From IMG/VR virus record IMGVR_UViG_3300046804_000735, positions 1 through 25,245 of that record: a stretch of DNA of 25,245 nt. One strand, written 5' to 3'. The notes beneath the pieces are model-generated. The model was not told where the DNA came from and did no database searches. It saw nothing but the letters and a program-made list of their open reading frames with translations. Shown here piece by piece: positions 1-7,183 of the stretch (within the stretch, counting starts at the first letter, position 1; each line of letters starts with the position of its first letter). A program made the position numbers and the translations under genes. Source of the DNA: a virus.

Positions 1-51
1 GAAAGAGAAATTCCTGAACATAAGAAACCACGGACTATAAATATCAAGTAA
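1..51 (+). CDS. C-terminal fragment of an upstream gene (partial)
   Basis: The window opens inside a reading frame that stays open for 16 codons and stops with TAA at 49-51. The visible peptide is short, polar and basic (EREIPEHKKPRTINIK). No domain can be recognised in so short a tail. The other two forward frames stop at about 15 and 40, so this frame is the most likely end of an upstream gene in the same direction, but chance is not excluded. Confidence 0.3.
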   Translation, partial: EREIPEHKKPRTINIK

Positions 52-131
52 CCTACGTCACACAATTTAATACGAGGCTCCTGGGTATGAGCACGCAAAA
101 ACTGCCCATTTAAATCTGCTAGGCTCTTGAC

Positions 132-638
132 ATGATTGTTAACCTAAGCAAAGAAGAAGTTCGTGCATGCGCAGACATTGCACTCAATCGTTGGATGATG
201 AAGTGGGGAAGTATTGACCGCCCTAATTATGCTGGCGATAACAAAGCAAAACTAGAACCAGAGATTTCAGCAAATGTACGAAGCATTGTTGCTGAATATG
301 CTGTGGCAAAACTTTATAAGATGCCACTTAACTTCCCGTTCTACCCAAATGAAGAACATCCATTTAGACAACACATCCCTGATGTTGGTTCATTAATTGA
401 AGTAAAGAGTATTCGTACACGAGATGACATTCCAGTATTTCCAAAAGATGTAAAGCCTGGTCGCCTTCTCGTGGGAGCACGCGTACTTGACCGCGACTAC
501 TACTCGCAGGTTGAGGTATATGGCTGGCTTCCTATGGAGGATGTACAGCGAGATGAATGGAAGTACGCACCAGAAGGTTCATGGCGTATACCCTTGGACC
601 AATTCAACGACTCGATACCAGAGGTGGTACATGTCTAA
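132..638 (+). CDS. Putative PD-(D/E)XK-type nuclease-like phage protein
   Basis: This 168-residue protein has the layout of a small PD-(D/E)XK nuclease fold. An early acidic residue lies in a helix (E55 in AEYAVAKLY), followed by P83-D84 and then the E90-x-K92 half-motif at the end of a beta strand (SLIEVKSIR). The spacing PD-x5-ExK is short but typical of the superfamily. The C-terminal part (VEVYGWLPMEDV) resembles the closing strand/turn seen in small phage nuclease-like proteins. The role is inferred: DNA processing, recombination or host DNA degradation. The ribosome-binding site is weak (AGGCT about 10 bases upstream). The next gene starts inside the stop region (ATGTCTAA overlap). The family assignment is by motif only. 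Confidence 0.6.
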   Translation: MIVNLSKEEVRACADIALNRWMMKWGSIDRPNYAGDNKAKLEPEISANVRSIVAEYAVAKLYKMPLNFPFYPNEEHPFRQHIPDVGSLIEVKSIRTRDDIPVFPKDVKPGRLLVGARVLDRDYYSQVEVYGWLPMEDVQRDEWKYAPEGSWRIPLDQFNDSIPEVVHV

Positions 639-894
639 AACACAGGACAAGAGAAGGCAAAGGAAGATAGAGCATGCAGAGTTTATGTGGCAACAAGCAC
701 AACTAAAAGCCGCTCTTGCTAAAACTGACTTAGACCTGGCTCTTACTACTTTCAGAGAATTTGTTGGAGAGTTAACCGATGAACAGATTGAAGAGACAAG
801 AGAAAGGGCTAAAGAGCAGTACAAACGAATTGAGGAGTTCCTTATGAGTGAAAAAGAACGATACTTAGAAAGACTAGGAATCCAACAGGACTGA
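631..894 (+). CDS. Small charged helical protein of unknown function
   Basis: An 87-residue, strongly charged, probably all-helical protein (many K, R, E, Q) with no Cys and no membrane segment. I chose ATG 631 because it follows a purine-rich AGGTGG at about 622-627 and overlaps the previous stop by 8 bases. A longer extension to 487 in this frame would lie entirely inside the nuclease-like gene and is unlikely. The C-terminal half (EQIEETRERAKEQYKRIEEF) would form a coiled-coil-like amphipathic helix. I do not recognise a family. Its position between a nuclease-like gene and the lysis genes says little about its job. Confidence 0.7.
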   Translation: MSKTQDKRRQRKIEHAEFMWQQAQLKAALAKTDLDLALTTFREFVGELTDEQIEETRERAKEQYKRIEEFLMSEKERYLERLGIQQD

Positions 895-905
895 TAATTG
901 AGCCT

Positions 906-1109
906 GTGAAAAGACTGCTCATCTCATTGGCAACTTCCATAGCCCTTCTTACTGGCTGTGGCTATGATGGTAGTTACCGGTATCCTTGCCAAGACCCAGC
1001 CAACTGGGAATTAGCAGAGTGCAAACCACCACTATGTACCGTTAACAAAACATGCCCAGAGGATTTGAACTCAAACCTTAAGAAAGCAAAAGGAACAACA
1101 AATGGCTAA
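906..1109 (+). CDS. Small Cys-rich phage lipoprotein
   Basis: A 67-residue protein with a basic N-terminus (MKRLL), a hydrophobic segment (residues 4-16) and a clear lipobox L-T-G-C with the acylated cysteine at C18. The mature part has four more cysteines (C28, C39, C44, C50), enough for two disulfides. It carries the pattern GYDGSYRYPCQDPANW...CKPPLC, which I recall as recurring in small phage lipoproteins next to lysis genes. It should sit on the outer face of the cytoplasmic membrane. Possible roles are help in lysis or superinfection exclusion; neither is shown. The start is GTG with a poor ribosome site. The end overlaps the holin candidate start by 8 bases. Confidence 0.7.
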   Translation: MKRLLISLATSIALLTGCGYDGSYRYPCQDPANWELAECKPPLCTVNKTCPEDLNSNLKKAKGTTNG

Positions 1110-1545
1110 AGAACGGTTAACACCACAAGACCTCGATGCTCGATTGAAGTTTATTCTTGGAATCACATTGGGTTCCATTCTTTTTCTTACTGCTGTAGGT
1201 ATTCTCTATGGCTTGTTGTTTGTTACTCAGCCGATTGGCGCTCAGTCCGAGAACGACAAGATGTTCTTCAATGTTCTTGGAAGCGTAGCAACATTTATTA
1301 CCGGAACTCTTGCTGGTCTTCTTATTGGTCAATCTGGTGCTAAAGATGTGATGGCAGCACAAATGGCAAATAAAGAAGTTGACGCTAAAAACACACAAGC
1401 AGACAAGAAATTAGAATCTGAAATTAGAATGGCAGAAGATAAACTTGATGCAGAACTTGATGAAGTAAGAGCACGTCTTGCTAAGAAGCCTGATGGCGCA
1501 ATGCCAGCAGAGCAACCAGTTGACACAGATTGGGATAAAGACTAA
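1102..1545 (+). CDS. Putative holin-like membrane protein, two transmembrane segments
   Basis: A 147-residue protein with two hydrophobic helices (about residues 17-41 and 56-78) followed by a charged coiled-coil tail (about 83-127) and an acidic, Pro-containing C-terminus. It lies immediately upstream of the CHAP endolysin (1-base TAATG overlap), the usual place for a holin, and the two-helix arrangement fits. The long coiled-coil tail is larger than in many holins and could instead mean a membrane-anchored structural or lysis-timing protein. A good AAGGAA precedes ATG 1102. Three other small membrane proteins follow downstream (5384-6181), so which one is the actual holin cannot be decided from sequence. 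Confidence 0.6.
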   Translation: MAKERLTPQDLDARLKFILGITLGSILFLTAVGILYGLLFVTQPIGAQSENDKMFFNVLGSVATFITGTLAGLLIGQSGAKDVMAAQMANKEVDAKNTQADKKLESEIRMAEDKLDAELDEVRARLAKKPDGAMPAEQPVDTDWDKD

Positions 1546-2123
1546 TGGCAGAACAAGGAACAGCCGCACGTCTTATTGAAATTGCGAAAGCAGAAGTTGG
1601 GACTATTGAAGGTCCAAAAGATAATGAGACAAAGTATGGCGCTTTTACAAAGTCTAACTTTCAACCATGGTGCGGCTCATTCGTTATGTGGTGCGCTAAT
1701 GAGGCTGGAGTAAAAGTTCCCAACACAGTGTACACACCAGGTGGAGCAGCAGCCTTTAAAAAGGCTGGTTCATGGATTGATGGAGACGTCGCAGACCCAG
1801 AGCCAGGAGATATTGCTTATTTTGATTTTCCATCAGATGGCGTAGACCGTATCTCTCACGTAGGTATTGTTATTGAAGATAACGGCGATGGAACTGTCTG
1901 GTGTATTGAAGGTAATACTTCAAGCAACAAAAAGGGCAGTCAAAGAAATGGTGGAGAAGTTTGCAAACAACTTCGTGCCTATAAAAAGAACAAAAAGAAT
2001 GTAATGATTTCTATTGTAGGGTTTGGTCGTCCAAAGTTTAAGGGAGCGGCAGCAAGCGCAGATAAACACACAGATAACTCTGCAGCAGCCAAAGTCTGTA
2101 GCGAATGTAAGAGACCCCTTTAA
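1545..2123 (+). CDS. CHAP-domain endolysin (peptidoglycan amidase/endopeptidase)
   Basis: A 192-residue protein with a CHAP (NlpC/P60-like) cysteine peptidase domain covering about residues 5-162. The catalytic cysteine is C43 in PWCGSFVMWC. The fold signature PGDIAYFDF is at 87-95, the catalytic histidine is H105 in SHVGIVIE, and a polar third residue is likely in IEGNT (121-125). The enzyme would cut peptidoglycan cross-bridges or the amide bond during host lysis. The C-terminus (166-192) is a low-complexity Ala/Ser/Asp linker ending in CSECKRPL. That is a CxxC pair without an obvious second pair, perhaps a remnant or minimal wall-binding tail. There is no signal peptide, so release depends on a holin. 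Confidence 0.88.
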   Translation: MAEQGTAARLIEIAKAEVGTIEGPKDNETKYGAFTKSNFQPWCGSFVMWCANEAGVKVPNTVYTPGGAAAFKKAGSWIDGDVADPEPGDIAYFDFPSDGVDRISHVGIVIEDNGDGTVWCIEGNTSSNKKGSQRNGGEVCKQLRAYKKNKKNVMISIVGFGRPKFKGAAASADKHTDNSAAAKVCSECKRPL

Positions 2124-2329
2124 TGACCGCTGTCGACACGAAAGAGCCATTAAAGGTCTCTGATAGGTGCGACAAGTGTGGGGCTCAGGCACGCGTGCGT
2201 GCGACCCTTATTACAGGACAGTTATATTTTTGCGGACACCATGCAAGACAGGCAGGCAATTCTCTAGTATTAAAGTCTGTTGAAGTCTATGACCCAGAAG
2301 GGATGTTCAACTTTGGAAAACAAGGATAG
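2123..2329 (+). CDS. Small zinc-ribbon protein, DUF7455-like
   Basis: A 68-residue protein with a zinc-binding pattern C16-x2-C19-x17-C37-x2-H40 in RCDKCGAQARVRATL...LYFCGHHAR. It closely resembles the short DUF7455-type proteins widespread in Actinobacteria and their phages, whose function is not established. The C-terminal part (41-68) is polar with an aromatic end (MFNFGKQG). It overlaps the endolysin stop by one base (TAATG). A second protein in this window, at 7369-7671, has the same Cys/His spacing. The family match is from memory of the motif, not from a search. Confidence 0.75.
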   Translation: MTAVDTKEPLKVSDRCDKCGAQARVRATLITGQLYFCGHHARQAGNSLVLKSVEVYDPEGMFNFGKQG

Positions 2330-2666
2330 ATACGTCCTAGGTCAGGGAATGATGGGCGGCATTAAAGGAAGTTATGGACGCTACAGTGTAGGACCACGTG
2401 TCAATACTCTTTCAGCACAGTTCCATGATTACATGGATACTGTAGAAGAAAGCAAGCGTCGTCGTTTCAAGAGAAAAAGAGAATCAGGTTATACAGGCGC
2501 AGGATTTTGGTTTGGTCTTTATCCTAATATGGTTGCAGGTATGGGTTCAGGAACTGGCGTAATGAATCCTGAACAAGTTCCTGTTGATGGAAGAACAGAC
2601 CAGACAGCAGCAGTTACGGATTCAGTTGGTGGCACTACTTTTAATGGACCAGCAGGAGTTAGTTAA
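2313..2666 (+). CDS. Small basic/Gly-rich phage protein of unknown function
   Basis: About 117 residues. The N-terminal half is Gly/Tyr-rich and basic (GMMGGIKGSYGRYSVG, then SKRRRFKRKRESG). The second half is Gly/aromatic (GAGFWFGLYPNMVAGMGSGTGV) with a polar tail. The start is uncertain. TTG 2313 has the best ribosome site (AGAAGGGA about 9 bases upstream) and overlaps the zinc-ribbon gene by 17 bases. Alternatives in the same frame are TTG 2280, ATG 2289, and the pair ATG 2349/2352. No family is recognised. The basic cluster would allow nucleic-acid contact, and the Gly-rich end could be a small structural or membrane-associated segment. Confidence 0.6.
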   Translation: MENKDRYVLGQGMMGGIKGSYGRYSVGPRVNTLSAQFHDYMDTVEESKRRRFKRKRESGYTGAGFWFGLYPNMVAGMGSGTGVMNPEQVPVDGRTDQTAAVTDSVGGTTFNGPAGVS

Positions 2667-2896
2667 TGGACGAAGTATTTGGTTCTCCTAAAATGCAAAG
2701 ACAAACGTTACGTGTCAATCAACGTCGTGGAATTAAACAACATTTTGGTTACAACACTAACTTAGGTTACAAATCAAAAGCAGAACCAAGTGTTGTGTCA
2801 TGGAGTAACCGTGGTCGTGGTGTACAAGGTGAATCAGTAAATTCTCAGAATCCCGCATCTAAGTTAATAGTGCGAAGAAATTGGAAACCAGTATAA
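2666..2896 (+). CDS. Small basic protein of unknown function
   Basis: A 76-residue, strongly basic protein rich in R, K, N, Q and S ([21 protein letters not shown]), with no Cys and no membrane segment. It begins exactly at the stop of the previous gene (TAATG), so translation is probably coupled. Amino-acid composition suggests a small nucleic-acid-binding or virion-associated protein, but I recognise no motif. Transcription likely continues into the large secreted-protein gene 37 bases downstream. Confidence 0.6.
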   Translation: MDEVFGSPKMQRQTLRVNQRRGIKQHFGYNTNLGYKSKAEPSVVSWSNRGRGVQGESVNSQNPASKLIVRRNWKPV

Positions 2897-2933
2897 TTTA
2901 ATTTCTGAGGGGTACAAGTTTCCGAGGGGTTTC

Positions 2934-5387
2934 TTGAAACTACTGCGTTCATCCGCAGCACAATACGGTTTCTTTAATCGAATATACTTTTTATTAGGAG
3001 CAGCGTTTATTTACGCTCTCTTGTTAGTAACTCCTGTTCGAGCAGACGAACCTGCTCCTTCACCTAGTCCTTCCACAACGTCTTCGAACGAAGCGACTCC
3101 AACTCCAACTCCAACTTCAGAACCCGTTCCTGCGACTTCTCCCACTCCGATTTCCAGTACGTCCCCCGATGCTGCGGTAACTCCATCCCCCCAGACGTCA
3201 ACTTCGACTGAACCCGCTCCAAGTCCGACTCCAACGCCAGAATCCTCGCCTGTTTCCACTGCAACTCCGACTCCAACTCCTGAACCTTCTTCTTCTCCAA
3301 GCGCAAGTACGACTCCAACCTCAGAACCCGCTCCATCTTCTGAGCCGAGTCCGTCTGCAACACCGACCGTAGAACCCTCACCTTCCGCTTCAACGGTTCC
3401 GACGCCCACACCCACCCCAGAACAATCCCCGTCCCCAAGCAATACAGTGTCCACACCGAGCCCTGCCACGTCCCCAGAAAATCCACCTGCTGTTACCTCC
3501 CAACCTACTCCGCCACCTGTTGTAACTGAAACAGTAACTGCTGGTGGTGATGATGTTTCTTACAGAATTCCGTTAACAACGACAGTCGTATTCAACGGCG
3601 TCACATATACGGACGTGTATGCTACAACAAACTCTGTCATTACCTTTGGTCAGCCTGATGGAACTTACTGGACTTATCCAAATACTCCTTCTGTTTCTAT
3701 AGAATCCCGTGACTGGTGGGCATTACCAAATCAAATGCCAGATACACACTTCATCATTAGAACTAGTGATGGTGGATTCCAAGTAGATGGTTCTTATCGT
3801 CGTTTTGGAACAATGACAGGCGACACAACACAGATTGTTATTACTGGACAAATTCAAACTGATGGCACAGTTAATTACACTTACACAGTTGATGGTCCTC
3901 TTTATGGCGGAGAAAGAACTGGAGCCAGATTACAGAATGGTTCTGTAGTTCCTGTTGAACAAGCAGGTGTTACACAAACTACAACACCAGTTGAGTTAGC
4001 ACCAACACCAGTGCCACCTGCACCAGAGCCAACACCAACTCCTACACCAACACCAACACCAGAACCTACTCCTGCTCCTGCTCCCACGCCTGCGCCCGCT
4101 CCTGAGCCTCAACCCACTCCAACTCCCACTCCCGAACCACAGCCCATACCAACCCCAACACCAGAGCCAACGCCAACACCAACCCCAGAACCAACCCCAA
4201 CACCAACTCCGACACCTGAACCTACTCCTCAGCCTCAACCTCAGCCGACTCCAACACCTGAGCCAACTCCCGTACCGCAACCACAACCAACACCACAGCC
4301 GCAGCCAGAGCCGACACCACAGCCAGCACCACAACCCGAACCTTCACCGCAACCTACTCCTTCTCCAGAACCTGTCCCGGTTCCAACACCTCAACCAGAG
4401 CCTCAACCTCAACCAGTGCCCGTTGTGCCGCAGCCCGAACCAACTCCTGAGCCTCCTGTGACGGTAACTCCCGTTGAACCAACGCCAACTGAACCTGCTC
4501 CAGAGAATCCTTCAGAACCTTCTGAAGAGGAAATACAAAATCCGGAAGAGCCTCCATCGGACGCTCCAAAAGATGACACTCCTGAAGACACTCCAAACGA
4601 TTCAGAGAATCCTCAAGACACTCCTGAATCTTCCGATAATCAACCTGAAGACTCATCAGAGCCTACAGACTCAGAGCAAGAACCATCCCCGACAGAAGAA
4701 GAGCAACAGCCCACAACCCCTGAAGAAAACGGCGAAACTGACGAGTCTTCTCCTGAACCCCAACCTGAAGAATCAGAAGAGCCAGAAACAGACAACCAAG
4801 AGCAAAATAATCAGTCGGAAGAAACACAGAATACTCCTATCGTTGAACCAAGTAAGCCAGAGCCTACACCAGAAGCCGTCATCTCGAATGCTCTTGCTGA
4901 TGGCAAACTAACAGCCGAAGAAAAGGCTGCTGTAGTAACGGCTATTGTGGCTGACCTTAAACCTGGCGAGGCTGTATCTAGTGAAACTTTAAAAGAGGCT
5001 GGAATTACTTATGCAGACCTTCCTGCTGAAACTCCTGTTGATGTCAGAACCGATGAGAACGGTAATCCAGTTATAATTACTGCAGAAATTGCAGATGCGC
5101 TTACATTATTGGAAAATCCTTCGGAATTAATTGGCGCCATATTTAGTGACCCAGGTCAGGCTCTTCTTGCACTGGGAAATATTGGTGCTGACATGTCACC
5201 TGAAGAACGTGAAGAAGCAACAAAGATGGTTGTAGCAACAGTTGTCGCTGCTGGTGCTGCTATGAACGCTGCTGCTGTTGCTGCAGCGTCTACAACGACT
5301 GGAGGGTCAAATAGCAATAGGGGTGGCAGTTCAGGTGGCGGTGCGCCAACTGGAGACATGAAAGCCGTTAGGAGAAGACGCAAATGA
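2934..5387 (+). CDS. Large secreted Pro/Thr/Ser-rich surface protein with internal beta domain
   Basis: An 817-residue protein with visible modules. Residues 1-37 are a signal peptide (hydrophobic [14 protein letters not shown], cleavage after VRA). A Ser/Pro/Thr-rich stretch runs to about 199. A beta-rich domain covers about 200-347 ([22 protein letters not shown]; later [19 protein letters not shown]). A PTPTPEP/PQPQP repeat region covers about 348-525, and an acidic Glu/Ser/Pro region about 526-645. The C-terminal domain runs from about 646 to 763, with an Ala/Val helix 764-787, a Gly/Ser linker and a basic end (VRRRRK). It is likely exported and extended through the cell wall; the role is unknown. 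The start is TTG with GAGGGG 4 bases upstream. The Pro-rich coding DNA uses mixed synonymous codons. Confidence 0.8.
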   Translation: MKLLRSSAAQYGFFNRIYFLLGAAFIYALLLVTPVRADEPAPSPSPSTTSSNEATPTPTPTSEPVPATSPTPISSTSPDAAVTPSPQTSTSTEPAPSPTPTPESSPVSTATPTPTPEPSSSPSASTTPTSEPAPSSEPSPSATPTVEPSPSASTVPTPTPTPEQSPSPSNTVSTPSPATSPENPPAVTSQPTPPPVVTETVTAGGDDVSYRIPLTTTVVFNGVTYTDVYATTNSVITFGQPDGTYWTYPNTPSVSIESRDWWALPNQMPDTHFIIRTSDGGFQVDGSYRRFGTMTGDTTQIVITGQIQTDGTVNYTYTVDGPLYGGERTGARLQNGSVVPVEQAGVTQTTTPVELAPTPVPPAPEPTPTPTPTPTPEPTPAPAPTPAPAPEPQPTPTPTPEPQPIPTPTPEPTPTPTPEPTPTPTPTPEPTPQPQPQPTPTPEPTPVPQPQPTPQPQPEPTPQPAPQPEPSPQPTPSPEPVPVPTPQPEPQPQPVPVVPQPEPTPEPPVTVTPVEPTPTEPAPENPSEPSEEEIQNPEEPPSDAPKDDTPEDTPNDSENPQDTPESSDNQPEDSSEPTDSEQEPSPTEEEQQPTTPEENGETDESSPEPQPEESEEPETDNQEQNNQSEETQNTPIVEPSKPEPTPEAVISNALADGKLTAEEKAAVVTAIVADLKPGEAVSSETLKEAGITYADLPAETPVDVRTDENGNPVIITAEIADALTLLENPSELIGAIFSDPGQALLALGNIGADMSPEEREEATKMVVATVVAAGAAMNAAAVAAASTTTGGSNSNRGGSSGGGAPTGDMKAVRRRRK

Positions 5388-5551
5388 TGAAGTTCCTTAA
5401 AGATATGGCAGACCAACTCTGGACTCTACTTGGCATGTTTATTGCCTGGATTGTGCTTGATGGAAGCGCAAAAGATGTAGTTGGTTGGGCAACAATCGGA
5501 ACTCTCTGTGCTTGGGTGCTCACGTATCCCTTGCGCAACCGCGAAGATTAA
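5384..5551 (+). CDS. Small two-helix membrane protein
   Basis: A 55-residue protein starting [19 protein letters not shown], with two hydrophobic segments (about residues 12-25 and 31-49) and a charged end (YPLRNRED). A strong AGGAGA at 5370-5375 lies 8 bases before ATG 5384, and the start overlaps the previous stop (ATGA), so it is very likely expressed. Size and topology fit a holin or a small lysis regulator. Together with the two genes that follow it makes a run of short membrane proteins. No specific family is claimed. Confidence 0.72.
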   Translation: MMKFLKDMADQLWTLLGMFIAWIVLDGSAKDVVGWATIGTLCAWVLTYPLRNRED

Positions 5552-5593
5552 GAGATTATTTTCCTTGAGAAGGGCATCTCGTTTAGGAGATAT

Positions 5594-5791
5594 ATGGATA
5601 AGAAAGCACTAGAAGCAGCAACAGGTACATACCTCCGTGCCGCTGCCGCAGCAGTTGCTGCTCTATACATGAGCGGCGTCACAGACCCAAAGACTTTGCT
5701 TAATGCATTTATTGCAGGTCTTCTTGGACCATTGGCAAAGGCATTAAATCCAAAAGACCCAGCCTACGGGTTTGGCGCTAAGAAGAAGTAA
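5594..5791 (+). CDS. Putative holin, small Ala-rich membrane protein
   Basis: A 65-residue protein with an Ala-rich hydrophobic helix (about 13-28), a short turn (GVTDPKT), a second hydrophobic helix (about 35-50) and a polar, basic end (NPKDPAYGFGAKKK). This layout, with the DPKxLLNA turn and the NPxDPAYG end, is one I associate with small putative holins in several phage groups. A clear AGGAGA at 5585-5590 precedes ATG 5594. It would form pores that let the CHAP endolysin reach the wall. The endolysin is 3.5 kb upstream, so the lysis genes are split by the large secreted protein. Confidence 0.62.
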   Translation: MDKKALEAATGTYLRAAAAAVAALYMSGVTDPKTLLNAFIAGLLGPLAKALNPKDPAYGFGAKKK

Positions 5792-5803
5792 CTAAGGAGA
5801 GAG

Positions 5804-6181
5804 ATGGCGCTTGAGGCAACTGCTGGTGTAGTCATCCTTGTTGCATCAGTATTAACAGCCTTGGGCGTCATCTTTCGCCCAGGATATAAACGCATAAAAG
5901 AATTTCTAGGGTGGTTTGAACACTTTAGACGTGATTGGATGGGCGAAGAAGAGGCTCCAGGTAGAGACCGAGTTCCTGGTGTTATGGAGCGCCTCAACAA
6001 GTTAGATGGCGAACTTAGCCAGAATGGTGGAAAGTCAACTAAGGACGTCGTTAATAAGATGCTGTACAAACAAGAAAAAATTGAAGAAAAAGTCGACGTC
6101 ATGCTTGAGGCTTTTGTTGAGATGGGTGAACGCCTTATCAAGATTGAGGACTCGTTGAATACCCCAAAAACTCAAGACTAA
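5804..6181 (+). CDS. Membrane-anchored coiled-coil phage protein
   Basis: A 125-residue protein with one N-terminal hydrophobic helix (residues 4-24), a basic/aromatic juxtamembrane segment (RPGYKRIKEFLGWFEHFRRDW), the sequence APGRDRVPGVMERLNKLDGEL, and a C-terminal coiled coil (about 80-118). The middle resembles short membrane-anchored proteins of actinophages (the DUF2746 type comes to mind, but I cannot confirm it). AAGGAG lies just upstream of ATG 5804. It probably acts with the neighbouring holin candidates, for example as a holin partner or lysis-timing factor. That role is inferred from position and topology only. Confidence 0.6.
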   Translation: MALEATAGVVILVASVLTALGVIFRPGYKRIKEFLGWFEHFRRDWMGEEEAPGRDRVPGVMERLNKLDGELSQNGGKSTKDVVNKMLYKQEKIEEKVDVMLEAFVEMGERLIKIEDSLNTPKTQD

Positions 6182-6195
6182 GGGATTATTGACTC

Positions 6196-6570
6196 ATGAG
6201 CCTTCAACAATATTCAGGTGGTCCAAACCCCTTCCTTGAGTTGAGTAAAATCATTGGAAGAATGGGACGTAAAAAACCAGAGCAGGTTCAATCAGAAGCA
6301 CTCATGCATCACATGGCTGCCACTCAACAAACTCACGAACATGCTGTTAATTTATTAAACGCACATTATTCGGCAGCAAGTAATTACATGAAAGATGTGA
6401 ATAAACAAGCAGAGCCTGGAACTCCTGTAACAATAGGAGCAGGGTCGTTTACTAGCACACATGTGAAAAAAACATCAAAAATTAAAGAAGAATTAGAATC
6501 AAAAAAGACACATCGTCCGTTACCAGTTCGTGACCCAAAGACTGGAAGAGCGATGAGAGCACCCGACTAA
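6196..6570 (+). CDS. Hypothetical protein, His/Ala-rich N-terminal helix
   Basis: A 124-residue protein, mostly helical in the first 70 residues (ALMHHMAATQQTHEHAVNLL) with several histidines, then a polar segment and a basic C-terminus. There is no Cys and no membrane helix. I do not recognise the family. An AGGGA about 10 bases upstream supports ATG 6196, and the end overlaps the next start by one base (TAATG). It belongs to a co-directional run of small genes ahead of the packaging module and might be a minor virion or assembly protein. Confidence 0.6.
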   Translation: MSLQQYSGGPNPFLELSKIIGRMGRKKPEQVQSEALMHHMAATQQTHEHAVNLLNAHYSAASNYMKDVNKQAEPGTPVTIGAGSFTSTHVKKTSKIKEELESKKTHRPLPVRDPKTGRAMRAPD

Positions 6571-6905
6571 TGCCAGTAGCATTAAACGGAGACGATGACT
6601 CCTATAATCATTTCAATTCAGGATTCAAAGATAGGTATGCTCCCTTGTCTACTAATGACAAAAAGATGGTTAGGTTTTCCGCTCGTTCATTCCCTTCTCT
6701 TGTAGAACGTGATGCGGCTATAAATAAACGTTTTGGGTTAAACTCAATTGATTATTACAAAAAACTAGAGACTTTAAAAGACCATCCACAACTTGGCAAA
6801 CAGAGTCGTAGCAGATTGTCTAACCTTATGTCTACACCAGGACCGATGACTGGTGGAACGCCTATCATGGGCAGCAAACAATTCTCACATGGAGTGAACT
6901 GGTAA
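6570..6905 (+). CDS. DUF3263-like helix-turn-helix phage protein
   Basis: A 111-residue protein. Residues about 42-86 (PSLVERDAAINKRFGLNSIDYYKKLETLKDHPQL...SRSRLSNL) follow the pattern of DUF3263, a small actinobacterial domain with consensus like KE.AIR..FG.S..RYYQ.LN.LLD.P followed by RL.RLR. The spacing and the FG-x3-x-YY core match well. That domain is thought to be helix-turn-helix like, so DNA binding is plausible. Around it are a polar N-terminus and a Gly/Pro/Met-rich tail (STPGPMTGGTPIMG). It is one candidate for a regulator, or for the missing small terminase subunit. This is a memory-based family match, not a search result. Confidence 0.55.
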   Translation: MPVALNGDDDSYNHFNSGFKDRYAPLSTNDKKMVRFSARSFPSLVERDAAINKRFGLNSIDYYKKLETLKDHPQLGKQSRSRLSNLMSTPGPMTGGTPIMGSKQFSHGVNW

Positions 6906-7183
6906 TGGCAAAAAAGTCAGAAGCATGGCAACGTAAAGAAGGAAAGAACGCTAAAGGCGGCCTCAATGAAAAGGGACGTAAGTCATACGAACGTGCAAAT
7001 CCAGGCTCTGACCTAAAGCCACCGGTAAAACGTGAGCAGGCTAAAAAATCCAAGAAGTCAGCAGCACGCCGTAAATCATTCTGCGCTAGGATGGAAGGCA
7101 TGAAGAAGAAAAATACTTCTTCAAAGACTGCTAGAGACCCTAATAGTCGGATTAATAAATCACTACGAGCATGGGACTGCTAA
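6905..7183 (+). CDS. DUF6321-like small basic phage protein
   Basis: A 92-residue, very basic protein with the sequence of a small protein family found in many phages and labelled DUF6321: GGLNEKGRKSYE, then SDLKPPVKR, then RRKSFCARMEGMKKK, and SRINKSLRAWDC at the end. Function is unknown. Its small basic nature suggests binding to DNA or to virion parts. A protein resembling DUF5872, which I recall accompanying this one in some phages, is encoded at 12053-12313. One-base overlap with the previous gene. The pattern is strong and the name is from memory. Confidence 0.75.
   Translation: MAKKSEAWQRKEGKNAKGGLNEKGRKSYERANPGSDLKPPVKREQAKKSKKSAARRKSFCARMEGMKKKNTSSKTARDPNSRINKSLRAWDC

Noticed and set aside
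487-630. Long upstream extension of the 631-894 gene
   Set aside because: It lies wholly within the nuclease-like gene in another frame, and ATG 631 has the better ribosome site.
3011-4656. Long reverse-strand open frames with Gly/Val-, Trp/Cys- or Leu/Glu-rich translations
   Set aside because: They are the antisense of the Pro/Thr/Ser/Glu repeat codons of the secreted protein. The low-complexity composition mirrors the sense repeats, and all have poor starts.
5552-5593. Hairpin GAGAT...ATCTC between two membrane-protein genes
   Set aside because: Only 5 bp of pairing over a 19-base loop and the region holds the ribosome site of the next gene; too weak to call.
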